NCBI RefSeq assembly: GCF_019668485.1
Contig: NZ_AP024619.1
Coordinates: forward strand, 2,349,757 to 2,413,756
Source: Gelria sp. Kuro-4
GTDB lineage: Bacteria; Bacillota; DTU030; DUMP01
Length of the DNA: 64,000 nt
Reading direction: 5' to 3'
The notes below the pieces were generated by a model. The model saw nothing but the letters and a program-made list of their open reading frames with translations. It did not search any database and was not told the origin of the DNA. How positions within the stretch are numbered: the stretch's first letter is position 1; each line of letters begins with the position of its first letter. The position numbers and the translations under genes were made by a program. This document shows, piece after piece, positions 27,031 to 34,669 of this stretch.

Positions 27031-28470
27031 CTACGCGTGCCGGAACTTTTCCACGGCCTGGGCGCCCTGCGCGGCCTCCACCAGGGCAGCGGGACCGCCC
27101 ACACAGCCGCCTATACAGGCCATCCCCTCCAGGAAATTCCCCGGCAGCTTTCCGGCCCGCGCCAGGGTAAGGTACCGTTTGCACTCCTCCAGCCCGCCGG
27201 CCCGCACCGGCTTAAGTTCCACCGCAGCCCCCTGGGCCGTGAGCTCCGCCTGGAGGGCGGCGGCCACCCCGCCGCTCACCGCAAAGCCCCGACCCCAGGG
27301 CGATGCCCCCTTGACCGGCCCTGCCGGTGCGCCCGCCTGCGCCGGATCCAGTCCCTTGGCATCCAGGAAGGCGGCCAGCTCGGCAAAGGTGAGCACGGCG
27401 TCCACGCCGCTCCCCGGTGCCAGCGCCTCTTCCTTTTTGGCGACGCACGGCCCGATAAACACCACCCGGCACTTCGGGTCCTCTTCCTTGAGGCGGCGGG
27501 CCAGGGTCACCATAGGGGAAGGAGTGCGGGAGATATGGTCGGCCAGGTCCGGGTAGTGCCTCTTGATCAGCGCGACAAAGGCCGGGCAGCAGGAACTGGC
27601 CAGCCACCCTTCTGCGGCGACGCGCTCACTGAACTCCCGAGCTTCCTCCTTCGCCACCTGGTCGGCGCCGCAGGCTACCTCCGCCGTAGCGCTGAAGCCC
27701 GCTTCCTTCAAGGTAGCCAGCACCTGGCCCATGTTCACCCGGGGACCGAACTGGCCGGCGAGGGCCGGGGCAAACGCCGCCACCACCCGCTCGCCCGCCT
27801 CAAGCCAGCCGATTACTTCCACCAGCTGGGATTTATCGCTGATGGCGCCGAAGGGACAAGCCGTAACGCAGGTACCACAGGCGGTGCACAGGGCCGTATC
27901 GATCACCGAGTTGCGGTTCGGCCCCGGCTTGATGGCCTTGACCGGGCAGGAGCGCTCGCAAGGACGGATCACCTCTACGATGGCGTGGAAGTGGCAGGCC
28001 TGGCTGCAGCGGCCGCACTCGGCGCACTGCTCCTGGTCGATGTACGCCCGACGCCCCACAATGCTGATGGCCTTCTTGGGACAGGCGTTGACGCAGTAGT
28101 GAGCAACGCAGCCCCGGCAGGCATCGGTGACCATGTAACGGTCAATGGGGCAGCGGTCACAGGCCGTCTCAATGATGTCGATGACCGGCGCCGCCGGCCG
28201 GTGCCCCGCCAGCCGCTGCGTCACCGTCTCGCCCAGCCTTTCTTCCGGGTCGACCTCGCGGGGTGAAAAGCCCAGGGCGAGCTTGATCCGCTCGGCCAGA
28301 ACCGCCCGCTCCTTGTAAACGCAGCAGCGGTAGCGGGTGATGCCCGAGTCGGTCAAGGCGCGCGGCAGGCGATCCACTTTGGCCGCCAGTTCCCCGCCTA
28401 AAGCGAGGCGCGCCACCTCGCGTAAAACCTCGTGCTTGATCAGGGCGACCTCAGATTTAAACGCCGGCAT
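27031..28470 (-). CDS. [FeFe] hydrogenase, group B (single-gene)
   Basis: 479 residues from ATG 28470 (GAGGGG upstream; the longer start at 28509 has none). The N-terminal domain EVALIKHEVLREVARLA...RYRCCVYKERA is the signature of group B1/B3 hydrogenases. Several ferredoxin-type motifs follow: CRGCVAHYCVNACP, CAECGRCSQACHF, CERSCP and CTACGTCVTACP. The H-cluster domain has all three loops: SSCCPAF (usually TSCCPxW), GPCVAKKEE (usually MPCxxKK) and MACIGGCVGG. Both cysteines of the first loop, including the likely proton relay, are kept. It may reoxidise ferredoxin made by the 2-oxoacid oxidoreductases, but group B enzymes are poorly characterised. Confidence 0.9.
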   Translation of the reverse strand: MPAFKSEVALIKHEVLREVARLALGGELAAKVDRLPRALTDSGITRYRCCVYKERAVLAERIKLALGFSPREVDPEERLGETVTQRLAGHRPAAPVIDIIETACDRCPIDRYMVTDACRGCVAHYCVNACPKKAISIVGRRAYIDQEQCAECGRCSQACHFHAIVEVIRPCERSCPVKAIKPGPNRNSVIDTALCTACGTCVTACPFGAISDKSQLVEVIGWLEAGERVVAAFAPALAGQFGPRVNMGQVLATLKEAGFSATAEVACGADQVAKEEAREFSERVAAEGWLASSCCPAFVALIKRHYPDLADHISRTPSPMVTLARRLKEEDPKCRVVFIGPCVAKKEEALAPGSGVDAVLTFAELAAFLDAKGLDPAQAGAPAGPVKGASPWGRGFAVSGGVAAALQAELTAQGAAVELKPVRAGGLEECKRYLTLARAGKLPGNFLEGMACIGGCVGGPAALVEAAQGAQAVEKFRHA

Positions 28471-28592
28471 CCTAATCCCCTCTCTTAAAGCGTCCTCACA
28501 CTTGTTCACAGCGCAGACCTGACGCCTAACCTTTATACTACCGGGACTTTAGGCCTTGATTACACACCTGTTAAGAAGCTGTTAAGAACGGC

Positions 28593-28620
28593 AAAAACCC
28601 CGCCCAATTTCTGGGCGGGG
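28593..28620 (-). terminator. Terminator of the copper-amine-oxidase-domain gene
   Basis: Minus strand CCCCGCCCA/TGGGCGGGG (28620-28612 and 28606-28598) followed by TTTTTGC. Confidence 0.85.
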
Positions 28621-28638
28621 CGGCCGACAAGTATTGGT

Positions 28639-29583
28639 TTACTGCTGCGGCTCCGCGGCGGCAGGAACAGGTTCTTCCGCCGGCGCCGCCGCGGTCGGAA
28701 CGGTCTCTTCCACCGGCTCCGCCGCGGCCGGAACAGGTTCTTCCGCCGGCGCCGGGACATCCGGTTCCTGGATGGTGACCACCCCCGTGGCCGGGTCATA
28801 ATAGACGCTCGCCGCGAAGGTTTCCGCAATGAACCGCAGTGGGACGAAGGTGTAACCCTCAACCAGCTGCGGCGGCACAGGAAGAGGAACGGTCTTTTCC
28901 CGGCCTAGCGTATCCTTAAGCACCACCGTTTGGTCGGTTAGGCTGAGTTCGATGGTGACACCGTCCTTAACCAGAGTAACGGTCTTGGTATCTTCGGAGT
29001 AGGTCACCTGTGCCTTCAAGCTGGCCGCCAGCGCCCGGAGCGGCACCAGTGTGGTGCCCTCTTTTACTACCGGCGGCAGCGCATCCTTAAGGAGCCGGCC
29101 GTTGATGAAAATCCGGGAGCCGACCTGGTGGCGGTACTGCTGCGTCAGCGCCGCACCTTGGGGAGTCTTGACCTTGTTTTTCACCTTTTGCTGCAGCTTT
29201 TCCTGCACTTTCGCCTGCTCTTCGGTTTGGGTCTCAAGCTGGATCCCCTCATTTACCTGTACCTGCTCCTCGTCTTGCGGCTCAACCTGTTCTTTATCCT
29301 GGGCGTTCTCCTCCTCGTTCTGGTCCTGCTGGTGAAGCCGCTCCTGGAGCCGGTCCGCTTCTTGTTCCTGCTGCCGCGTGCGGTCCGCGTCCTTTACCTC
29401 GTCGCCCTCCCCGGTGTGCGCCCGGTCCTGGGTGCGGTCCTCTGCTCCCGCCGCCGCAGCCGCCGGCGCCTTCCCCGCGTGCTTCGTACCCGCCTTGTGG
29501 GGCGCCGCCCACGCGGGACCGGTGAGAAGCAAAGACAGCACCACCGTGAGCGCGATCCCCAGCTTAGCCAGTCTGCCAGCCAT
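28639..29583 (-). CDS. Exported protein: Gln/Glu-rich coiled coil plus copper amine oxidase N-terminal-like domain
   Basis: 314 residues from ATG 29583 (GGGAGG upstream; the longer frame from 29700 lacks a site). Signal peptide at 1-28 (LGIALTVVLSLLLTGPAWA). Residues about 40-150 are extremely rich in Gln, Glu and Asp and should form an extended coiled coil. Residues about 165-285 contain two stalk-type repeats: INGRLLKDALPPVVKEGTTL followed by VPLRALAASL, and GYTFVPLRFIAETF. These are the Cu_amine_oxidN1 domains common on surface proteins of Clostridia, believed structural. The tail (about 286-314) is a repeated AEEPVPAAAEP-type spacer. Probably cell-wall associated; no enzyme signature. Confidence 0.8.
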   Translation of the reverse strand: MAGRLAKLGIALTVVLSLLLTGPAWAAPHKAGTKHAGKAPAAAAAGAEDRTQDRAHTGEGDEVKDADRTRQQEQEADRLQERLHQQDQNEEENAQDKEQVEPQDEEQVQVNEGIQLETQTEEQAKVQEKLQQKVKNKVKTPQGAALTQQYRHQVGSRIFINGRLLKDALPPVVKEGTTLVPLRALAASLKAQVTYSEDTKTVTLVKDGVTIELSLTDQTVVLKDTLGREKTVPLPVPPQLVEGYTFVPLRFIAETFAASVYYDPATGVVTIQEPDVPAPAEEPVPAAAEPVEETVPTAAAPAEEPVPAAAEPQQ

Positions 29584-29661
29584 TGTCTCCTGCCTCCCTT
29601 GCTTTCGTTCCTGTCGTTCCTTTACTTCGTTGTGCAGTGCATTTTTCTGGGGGTGTCCGCA

Positions 29662-29697
29662 GAAAAAATGAAAAAGCCCTGCCTCCCCGCGCAGGGC
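29662..29697 (-). terminator. Terminator downstream of uppP
   Basis: Minus strand GCCCTGC/GCAGGGC (29697-29691 and 29682-29676) followed by TTTTTCATTTTTTC. A second GC-only hairpin (GGGCCGGCG/CGCCGGCCC, about 29817-29838) lies closer to the uppP stop and has no T run. Confidence 0.75.
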
Positions 29698-29882
29698 CAC
29701 TCCACCTTTCGGTCACTGGGGCCCAAGACTCAGAACTGCGGCCCCAAGGCCGGCGGCAGTCGCTCCACCGGTACCCCTTTGAGGAGTGCAGCCGCCGTAA
29801 CCGCGCCCAGGATGAGGGCCGGCGCAGCGCCGGCCCGGCCAGGCGATGTCAGAAACCTCAGCCCCCGGCCGCTTACCCCAGC

Positions 29883-30668
29883 TCAGCCCCGCCGCCAGAG
29901 CACCAGGAGAACGGCCAGGGCCAGGAGAAAACGGTAGGCCGTAAAGAAGAAGTAGCTGCCGTGCCGCACGTAGCGCAGAAGGAAGCGGATGGCCAGGTAT
30001 CCCACCACCGCCGCCGTAAGTACCCCGGCGATAAAAGGCGCGTTCACCGCCGCCGGCGGCAGGTCCTTGAGTTTAAGCAGGGCGGCGCCCGCGATGATGG
30101 GCACGGAAAGGAGGAAGGAGAAGCGTGCCGCTGTCTCCCGCTCCATGCCGGTAAGGAGCCCCGCCGTCATGGTGATGCCCGAGCGCGACACCCCGGGGAT
30201 AATGGCCAGGGCCTGGGAGATGCCGACGACGATGCTGTCTGCCCAGGTAAGGTCTTCCATATCCCGCCTTTTGCGCCCGACCCGGTCCGCCCCCCAGAGC
30301 CCCAGGCCCATCAACGTGAGGGTAAGGGCGATAAGAGCCGGGTTACGGAATACAGTCTCAGCCTGCTGCTCGAAGAGCACCCCAAAGAGCGCCCCGGGAA
30401 CGGAGGCCACCGCCAGGTACCAGAGCAGGCGCCCGCTCCGGCTGCGAGGCCGGGCAACGGCGTCGAAGACGATCTCCAAAAGGTCCCGCCAAAAGTAAGC
30501 CACCACCGCCACCAGTGTTCCCAGGTGCAGGGCCACATCGAAGGTGAGGCCGGGATCGGGCCAGTCAAAGAACCATGGCACCAAAATGAGATGGGCTGAG
30601 CTCGAGATGGGCAGAAACTCGCCCAGCCCCTGTACCAAACCCAAGACAACCGCCTGTAGAATGTTCAC
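29883..30668 (-). CDS. uppP: Undecaprenyl-diphosphate phosphatase
   Basis: 261 residues, about 8 membrane segments, recycles the lipid carrier of cell-wall synthesis. Hallmarks: GLVQGLGEFLPISSSAHL at the N-terminus (catalytic Glu and Ser), and IIPGVSRSGITMTAGL in the middle (catalytic Arg). GTG at 30668 is preferred because AAGGGG precedes it by 11 bases; the GTG four codons earlier overlaps that site. Single gene. Confidence 0.95.
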   Translation of the reverse strand: MNILQAVVLGLVQGLGEFLPISSSAHLILVPWFFDWPDPGLTFDVALHLGTLVAVVAYFWRDLLEIVFDAVARPRSRSGRLLWYLAVASVPGALFGVLFEQQAETVFRNPALIALTLTLMGLGLWGADRVGRKRRDMEDLTWADSIVVGISQALAIIPGVSRSGITMTAGLLTGMERETAARFSFLLSVPIIAGAALLKLKDLPPAAVNAPFIAGVLTAAVVGYLAIRFLLRYVRHGSYFFFTAYRFLLALAVLLVLWRRG

Positions 30669-30773
30669 GGCCGACAGCACCCCTTATCATATGCAGCTGC
30701 CGGGACCCAGGTGATCGCCGGCGCACAGCCAAAACCCACCTCCCATTCTAACCGCGCCCGGCGCCTTTGGCAA

Positions 30774-30806
30774 GAAAAATACCTGCCGGGGAAGGCGCCC
30801 GGCAGG
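30774..30806 (-). terminator. Terminator of the ykvI-like gene
   Basis: Minus strand CCTGCCGGG/CCCGGCAGG (30806-30798 and 30790-30782) followed by TATTTTTC. Confidence 0.8.
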
Positions 30807-30823
30807 TTCTTTCCCAACGCGGA

Positions 30824-31960
30824 TCAGGCCTTCTGTCCGCCGGCACGGGCGATCATTACCAGGCCGATGGTCAGAAGCGGCAGCACGTGGGCGACGAAGA
30901 AGCCCCAGGAGATGGTGCCGTAGCCTTTGGCGATAAGGCCGATCAGGCCGAACCGCGACATAGCGATGCTGAGGAGCACCATGCCGAGCGCAATGAAGCC
31001 GCGGTGGGCCAGCGTAAGCACCTTGTCCTTTTCCTTGAAATAGCCGGCCAACCGCTCGTTGACGGCGTGGATGAAACCGGTTCCGGTCTCAATCAGCGTA
31101 CCGAACAGGACCACCTCGTACGCCGCCAAGAGAAGGAACGAACCGATTTGGGTCAGCGCGTAGTAAGCCGGCACCTCCACCTTTAGCACTTCCGGATAGC
31201 CACTCAGGACCACCAGGTAAAAGAGGAAGCCGGGGATAATGGTGATGAGCGAGCTCAGGATGCCGGAGACAATCGCCTGCCCCCGCGTCTCGATGTCTTT
31301 CAGGGTAAAAAGCACCGCGGCGATGCAGCCCAGGTTGTAGAGGGCGTACTTGAAACCGCTCAGGACCCAGCCGGGCCGCACGTCGCCCGTGGCGATGATC
31401 TGGCTGATTTGCGGCCCGAACTTGCTGAGGCCGAAGATGACAAAGGCCGCGTACACCGCGTAGAGGACGAACGACCACCAGGACATATAGGCGGCGATGG
31501 CTTCACTGCCGAGGTAGGCCAAAAAGGCTACTCCGAGGAGCATCACGCTCACGCCGACGATGTAGGGGATGCCGAAGGTGTCGCGCAGGATGGCGCCGGC
31601 CGCCGCACCTACCACCGCCAGCACGATGAAAAGAAGGAGAATGTAGCACACCTCAAAGATGGGCCAGGCCGGGCCCAAGAGCTTCTTAAAGAAGCTCCGG
31701 TAATCGTACACTTTGAAGACCCGGGCGAATTCATAGGAAGCCGCGAGGACGACCGCCCAGATGACGGCCGTTACCAGGAACATACCCAGGATGCCGCCCA
31801 GGGGTCCGTACTGCAGAAAGTATTCAATTAGTTCGCGCCCGGTACCGTAGCCGCCAGCGATAACGACTGACTGGAAAACAAACCCGGGTAAAAGATAAAT
31901 CCGGTAAAACTTGGAGTCCAGGAACCAGCTCAGACCGTGGCTTTTCCCGCCATTACTCAA
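30824..31960 (-). CDS. YkvI-like membrane transporter
   Basis: 378 residues with about 10 membrane helices. The N-terminal SVVIAGGYGTGRELIEYFL and the central TLIETGTGFIHAVNERLAG are characteristic of the YkvI family, distantly related to amino acid/sodium symporters of the LeuT fold. Substrate unknown. ATG with GAGGTAGTGCCTTG-type upstream region. It lies downstream of a stretch with 9-bp tandem repeats that may hold its promoter. Confidence 0.82.
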   Translation of the reverse strand: MSNGGKSHGLSWFLDSKFYRIYLLPGFVFQSVVIAGGYGTGRELIEYFLQYGPLGGILGMFLVTAVIWAVVLAASYEFARVFKVYDYRSFFKKLLGPAWPIFEVCYILLLFIVLAVVGAAAGAILRDTFGIPYIVGVSVMLLGVAFLAYLGSEAIAAYMSWWSFVLYAVYAAFVIFGLSKFGPQISQIIATGDVRPGWVLSGFKYALYNLGCIAAVLFTLKDIETRGQAIVSGILSSLITIIPGFLFYLVVLSGYPEVLKVEVPAYYALTQIGSFLLLAAYEVVLFGTLIETGTGFIHAVNERLAGYFKEKDKVLTLAHRGFIALGMVLLSIAMSRFGLIGLIAKGYGTISWGFFVAHVLPLLTIGLVMIARAGGQKA

Positions 31961-32044
31961 GGCACTACCTCCTCGTCAGAATTTTCCTACACTAATCCTT
32001 CCGCTACTCTGCCGTGCACCTCCTTTGCCTGCCGGCTGCTGATC

Positions 32045-32071
32045 GGTTATTAAGGTTATTAAGGTTATTAA
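32045..32071. repeat. Three perfect tandem copies of GGTTATTAA
   Basis: Nine-base unit repeated exactly three times, immediately followed by GCGATATATATTCGC, a near-palindrome. It sits in the presumed promoter zone upstream of the ykvI-like gene (85 bases before its start). In this GC-rich genome such an AT-rich iteron stretch stands out. Confidence 0.9.
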
Positions 32072-32263
32072 GCGATATATATTCGCCTCAATCTGAGAAA
32101 TTCCTGCAAGCTTCCCCGGGGTCGGGCAGCAACTTTGCGTTGTCTTTTAATTCATGATAAGACAAGCCGGCGCGCACCGGCCCAAATTGAGACGGGCGGA
32201 AAAAGGCCCTACCCGCCTGTGGTAGAGCTGAGAAGTGGACCCTCTTTAACTGTTTTCGCGCTT

Positions 32264-32407
32264 TCAGTACTCCGCTTCTGCTCCGGGTCTCCCTGTGCCG
32301 GTAAGCCCCAGCAGTTCGCGCATTTCTTGCTCCGTGAGGATGGTGCGCACCGCGCCGCCGGCGCCCTCGGCGCCTGGATCCTCCTCCCAGGAAGGCGCCT
32401 CGATCAT
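32264..32407 (-). CDS. Small protein of unknown function, 47 residues
   Basis: ATG at 32407 with AAGGAGG nine bases upstream, ending at TGA 32264. Acidic, Gly-rich start (MIEAPSWEEDPGAEGAGG) followed by a helix-like segment RTILTEQEMRELLGLTG. No family recognised. It precedes the ykvI-like gene in the same direction with about 300 bases between, so it is probably an independent gene. Support is the ribosome site plus a possible promoter-like region upstream only. Confidence 0.5.
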   Translation of the reverse strand: MIEAPSWEEDPGAEGAGGAVRTILTEQEMRELLGLTGTGRPGAEAEY

Positions 32408-32567
32408 CTTTTCTACCTCCTTCGCCTGTCAGGCAAAATCATCGCACAAAAAGGTCCCCTTGTCCAGGATTATTTTCCCAACTATATTAGGAACAAATTA
32501 CGATTTTATGGAAGATGCTTTACCCGCCTGGGCGGGACCGGTCCTGCGGAAGCAGTGCGAAAATTTA

Positions 32568-32596
32568 TTTACATCGGAGGCGGAACATGATAGAAT
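32568..32596 (+). promoter_or_regulatory. Promoter of the diguanylate cyclase gene
   Basis: -35 TTTACA (32568-32573), 17-base spacer, -10 TAGAAT (32591-32596). Confidence 0.8.
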
Positions 32597-32628
32597 CTGC
32601 CTGAGCTGGTAATTGAAGGGGTGATTCC

Positions 32629-33834
32629 GTGTCCCGAAGCAGACTTGTCTTTTGGGTACTGGTTTTTCTCACCGCCCCCGGCCCGCTCTTACTGCGCTTC
32701 TCCTCCTATACCGATCTTGACGCGCCGTTTATGCTCTACGCCATCCCGGCCCTGCTGGCGGCCGGCATTTGGGGGCGGCGCGGGGGCATTGCGGCCGGCT
32801 CGGCTGCCGCCGCTCTGACGCTTTTGGCCACTTTGCAGGACAGCCGCCTGCATCCCCTCCCCGGTGTGGTGGATACCTTAGTCCTCGCCGGTGTCCTCCT
32901 GACAGCGCCAATTGGAGCAGGCATTCTACTTGAGCGGGAGCGCAGGGCGCGCGGATTCTACGCCGCCCTGGTGGAGACAGTCCGCGAAGGGGTTTTAGTG
33001 GTGGAACCCGACCTTAGAATCAGCTTCACCAACCAAGCGGCCCGCCGCAACTTCTCCTGCCTTAACTTCGCGGCGTGTAAGTACCTGCCGGAGGTCTTTC
33101 CACCGGAGGTGGTGGCAGCCTGCCAGGAGGCTTTGGCCCAGGCGCGGGACGGCAAGAGCGAGCCCCGGCAGGTGGAACCGCACCTTGTGGTCGACGGCAG
33201 GGAAAGGGTGCTGCGCGTGTGCATCTACCCCCAGCCCTGCTGTGGCGGAACAGTCAATCTCACGTTGATGGTGACTGACATCACCGCCAGCTGGCTGCGC
33301 TTCAAACACCTGGAGACCCTTTCCTGCACCGACGAGCTTACGGGGCTGGGCAACTACCGCTTCCTCCGCGAACGCCTGGTGGAAGAAGTGGCCCTGGCCC
33401 GACGCCACGGCGAACCGCTGGCGCTGGCCATCATGGACCTGGATAACTTTAAATCTATCAACGACACTTACGGCCACCTGGCGGGGAACAGGGTACTACG
33501 GGAAGTAGCCGAGACCCTGCGCCGCGTAACCCGTGAAAGCGACATCGTCGCGCGCTTCGGCGGGGACGAGTTCGCCCTCATCATGCCGCTTACCATCCGC
33601 GACGAAGCCGAGGCGGCGGCGCAGCGGATTCACCACGCCGTCCGCCGGCTCACGGTGAAGGTGTCCGGCGGCACCGTGCGCGTCAGCACCAGCATCGGCC
33701 TGGCCTGTTTCCCGGAAGATGCCGGGGATCCCGAAGGCCTTATCGAAGCGGCCGACGCACGGCTCTATCACGCAAAAGAAGCAGCCGCCACCGCCGAAGG
33801 CAAGAGGGCCCGTGCCACCGCCGCACGGCAGTAA
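32629..33834 (+). CDS. Membrane diguanylate cyclase (PAS-GGDEF)
   Basis: 401 residues. Makes cyclic di-GMP. Residues 1-95 hold three to four membrane segments (cytoplasmic enzyme, membrane sensor). A PAS domain spans about 105-225, and the GGDEF domain 235-395 with the catalytic RFGGDEF at residues 309-315. Five residues before it lies RESD, the product-inhibition I-site, so the enzyme is probably feedback controlled. GTG start with AAGGGGTGA nine bases upstream. Monocistronic. The only c-di-GMP gene in the window. Confidence 0.93.
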   Translation: MSRSRLVFWVLVFLTAPGPLLLRFSSYTDLDAPFMLYAIPALLAAGIWGRRGGIAAGSAAAALTLLATLQDSRLHPLPGVVDTLVLAGVLLTAPIGAGILLERERRARGFYAALVETVREGVLVVEPDLRISFTNQAARRNFSCLNFAACKYLPEVFPPEVVAACQEALAQARDGKSEPRQVEPHLVVDGRERVLRVCIYPQPCCGGTVNLTLMVTDITASWLRFKHLETLSCTDELTGLGNYRFLRERLVEEVALARRHGEPLALAIMDLDNFKSINDTYGHLAGNRVLREVAETLRRVTRESDIVARFGGDEFALIMPLTIRDEAEAAAQRIHHAVRRLTVKVSGGTVRVSTSIGLACFPEDAGDPEGLIEAADARLYHAKEAAATAEGKRARATAARQ

Positions 33835-33835
33835 A

Positions 33836-33860
33836 AAGAGGCGCCCTTGCGCCTCTTTTG
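33836..33860. terminator. Bidirectional terminator between diguanylate cyclase and ECF gene
   Basis: AAGAGGCGC (33836-33844) pairs with GCGCCTCTT (33849-33857), 4-base loop, with T or A runs on both sides. Confidence 0.8.
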
Positions 33861-33872
33861 CGTTGCCCTTTT

Positions 33873-34433
33873 TTACCGGCCGACGCCGGCTGCACCCTGC
33901 CGCCTGGGTGCCTGCGCCGCCTGGCTGTACGGCAGAAGCTTCAGCACCTGAACCGCCAGCACCCCGCCGATGAGAGCGGTGACGAGCTGCGGCCAGCTGA
34001 AGGAGAACGAAAGCGCCTTGATGATGGGCGGTTTGAGCGTGATGAGCCCAAAGAGCAGCCGCACCGCCGCATAGAGGAAGGCGGCCTTGAGTACGGACCC
34101 TACCGCCACGCCCAGGTAGGGGCTTCTGTTCCTCAGCAGCGCAAAGCCCACGACGATGGCGGCATTGCCCGCCGCCACAATGGGAATCATGGGCAGGATG
34201 GGCGGCAGGTGGCCCTGCAGGAAGGCGACGATGGGCGCCACCACTGAGATGATCACCCCGCCGCCGACGCCCACCACCCCGGCCGCCACCACCAGGGCAG
34301 CGTTCACCAGCGAGCCCACTACGAAGATAGAAACCGGTTGCGGCATGGGGATAATCTGCCGCAGCATCTGAAACACCAGCGTAACTCCCAAAAGCACCGC
34401 CGTCCGCGTCCAGAACCGGGTCGATTTTCCCAC
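33873..34433 (-). CDS. Predicted ECF transporter S component / small membrane protein
   Basis: 186 residues, five or six membrane helices, start GTG with GGGAGAGGAG upstream. The sequence (LVFQMLRQIIPMPQPVSIFV, then GSLVNAALVVAAGVVG, then PILPMIPIVAAGNAAIV) resembles S components of energy-coupling factor transporters, which bind a vitamin or metal and use shared EcfAAT modules encoded elsewhere. The substrate cannot be told. Its promoter has a long 165-base leader. Confidence 0.65.
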   Translation of the reverse strand: MGKSTRFWTRTAVLLGVTLVFQMLRQIIPMPQPVSIFVVGSLVNAALVVAAGVVGVGGGVIISVVAPIVAFLQGHLPPILPMIPIVAAGNAAIVVGFALLRNRSPYLGVAVGSVLKAAFLYAAVRLLFGLITLKPPIIKALSFSFSWPQLVTALIGGVLAVQVLKLLPYSQAAQAPRRQGAAGVGR

Positions 34434-34604
34434 TTTTCTCCTCTCCCTTCTGCTCAGCCCTATGGCCTCGCGGTCAGTTTGGCGTTGGGCTTGTGGCGTC
34501 GGGCGGTCGGCTTGGGGCGGCTCGGCAGTCGGCCTTTCGCTTTCGGCATTCCGCGGTTACCTGGTGCCGTGCGCCTGCAGCTTACGCCGCACGCCACTAT
34601 GCTG

Positions 34605-34634
34605 ATTATACTGCAGAGATTGACGAGTTGTAAA
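34605..34634 (-). promoter_or_regulatory. Promoter of the ECF-like gene
   Basis: Minus strand TTTACA (34634-34629), 18-base spacer, TATAAT (34610-34605). The transcript would carry a ~165-base leader of odd, low-complexity GC-rich sequence (34434-34598). Confidence 0.75.
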
Positions 34635-34669
34635 CGAGCCCGGTGAAATTTAGCTTTCCCGCAGGAACC

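Noticed and set aside
32045-32071. 9-bp iterons as a replication origin
   Set aside because: Only three copies, no dnaA or rep gene and no DnaA boxes nearby; a promoter-linked repeat is more likely.
34434-34600. Possible CRISPR-like repeats in the GGC/GTCGG-rich leader
   Set aside because: No regular period or conserved repeat length; not an array. No CRISPR array seen anywhere in the window.
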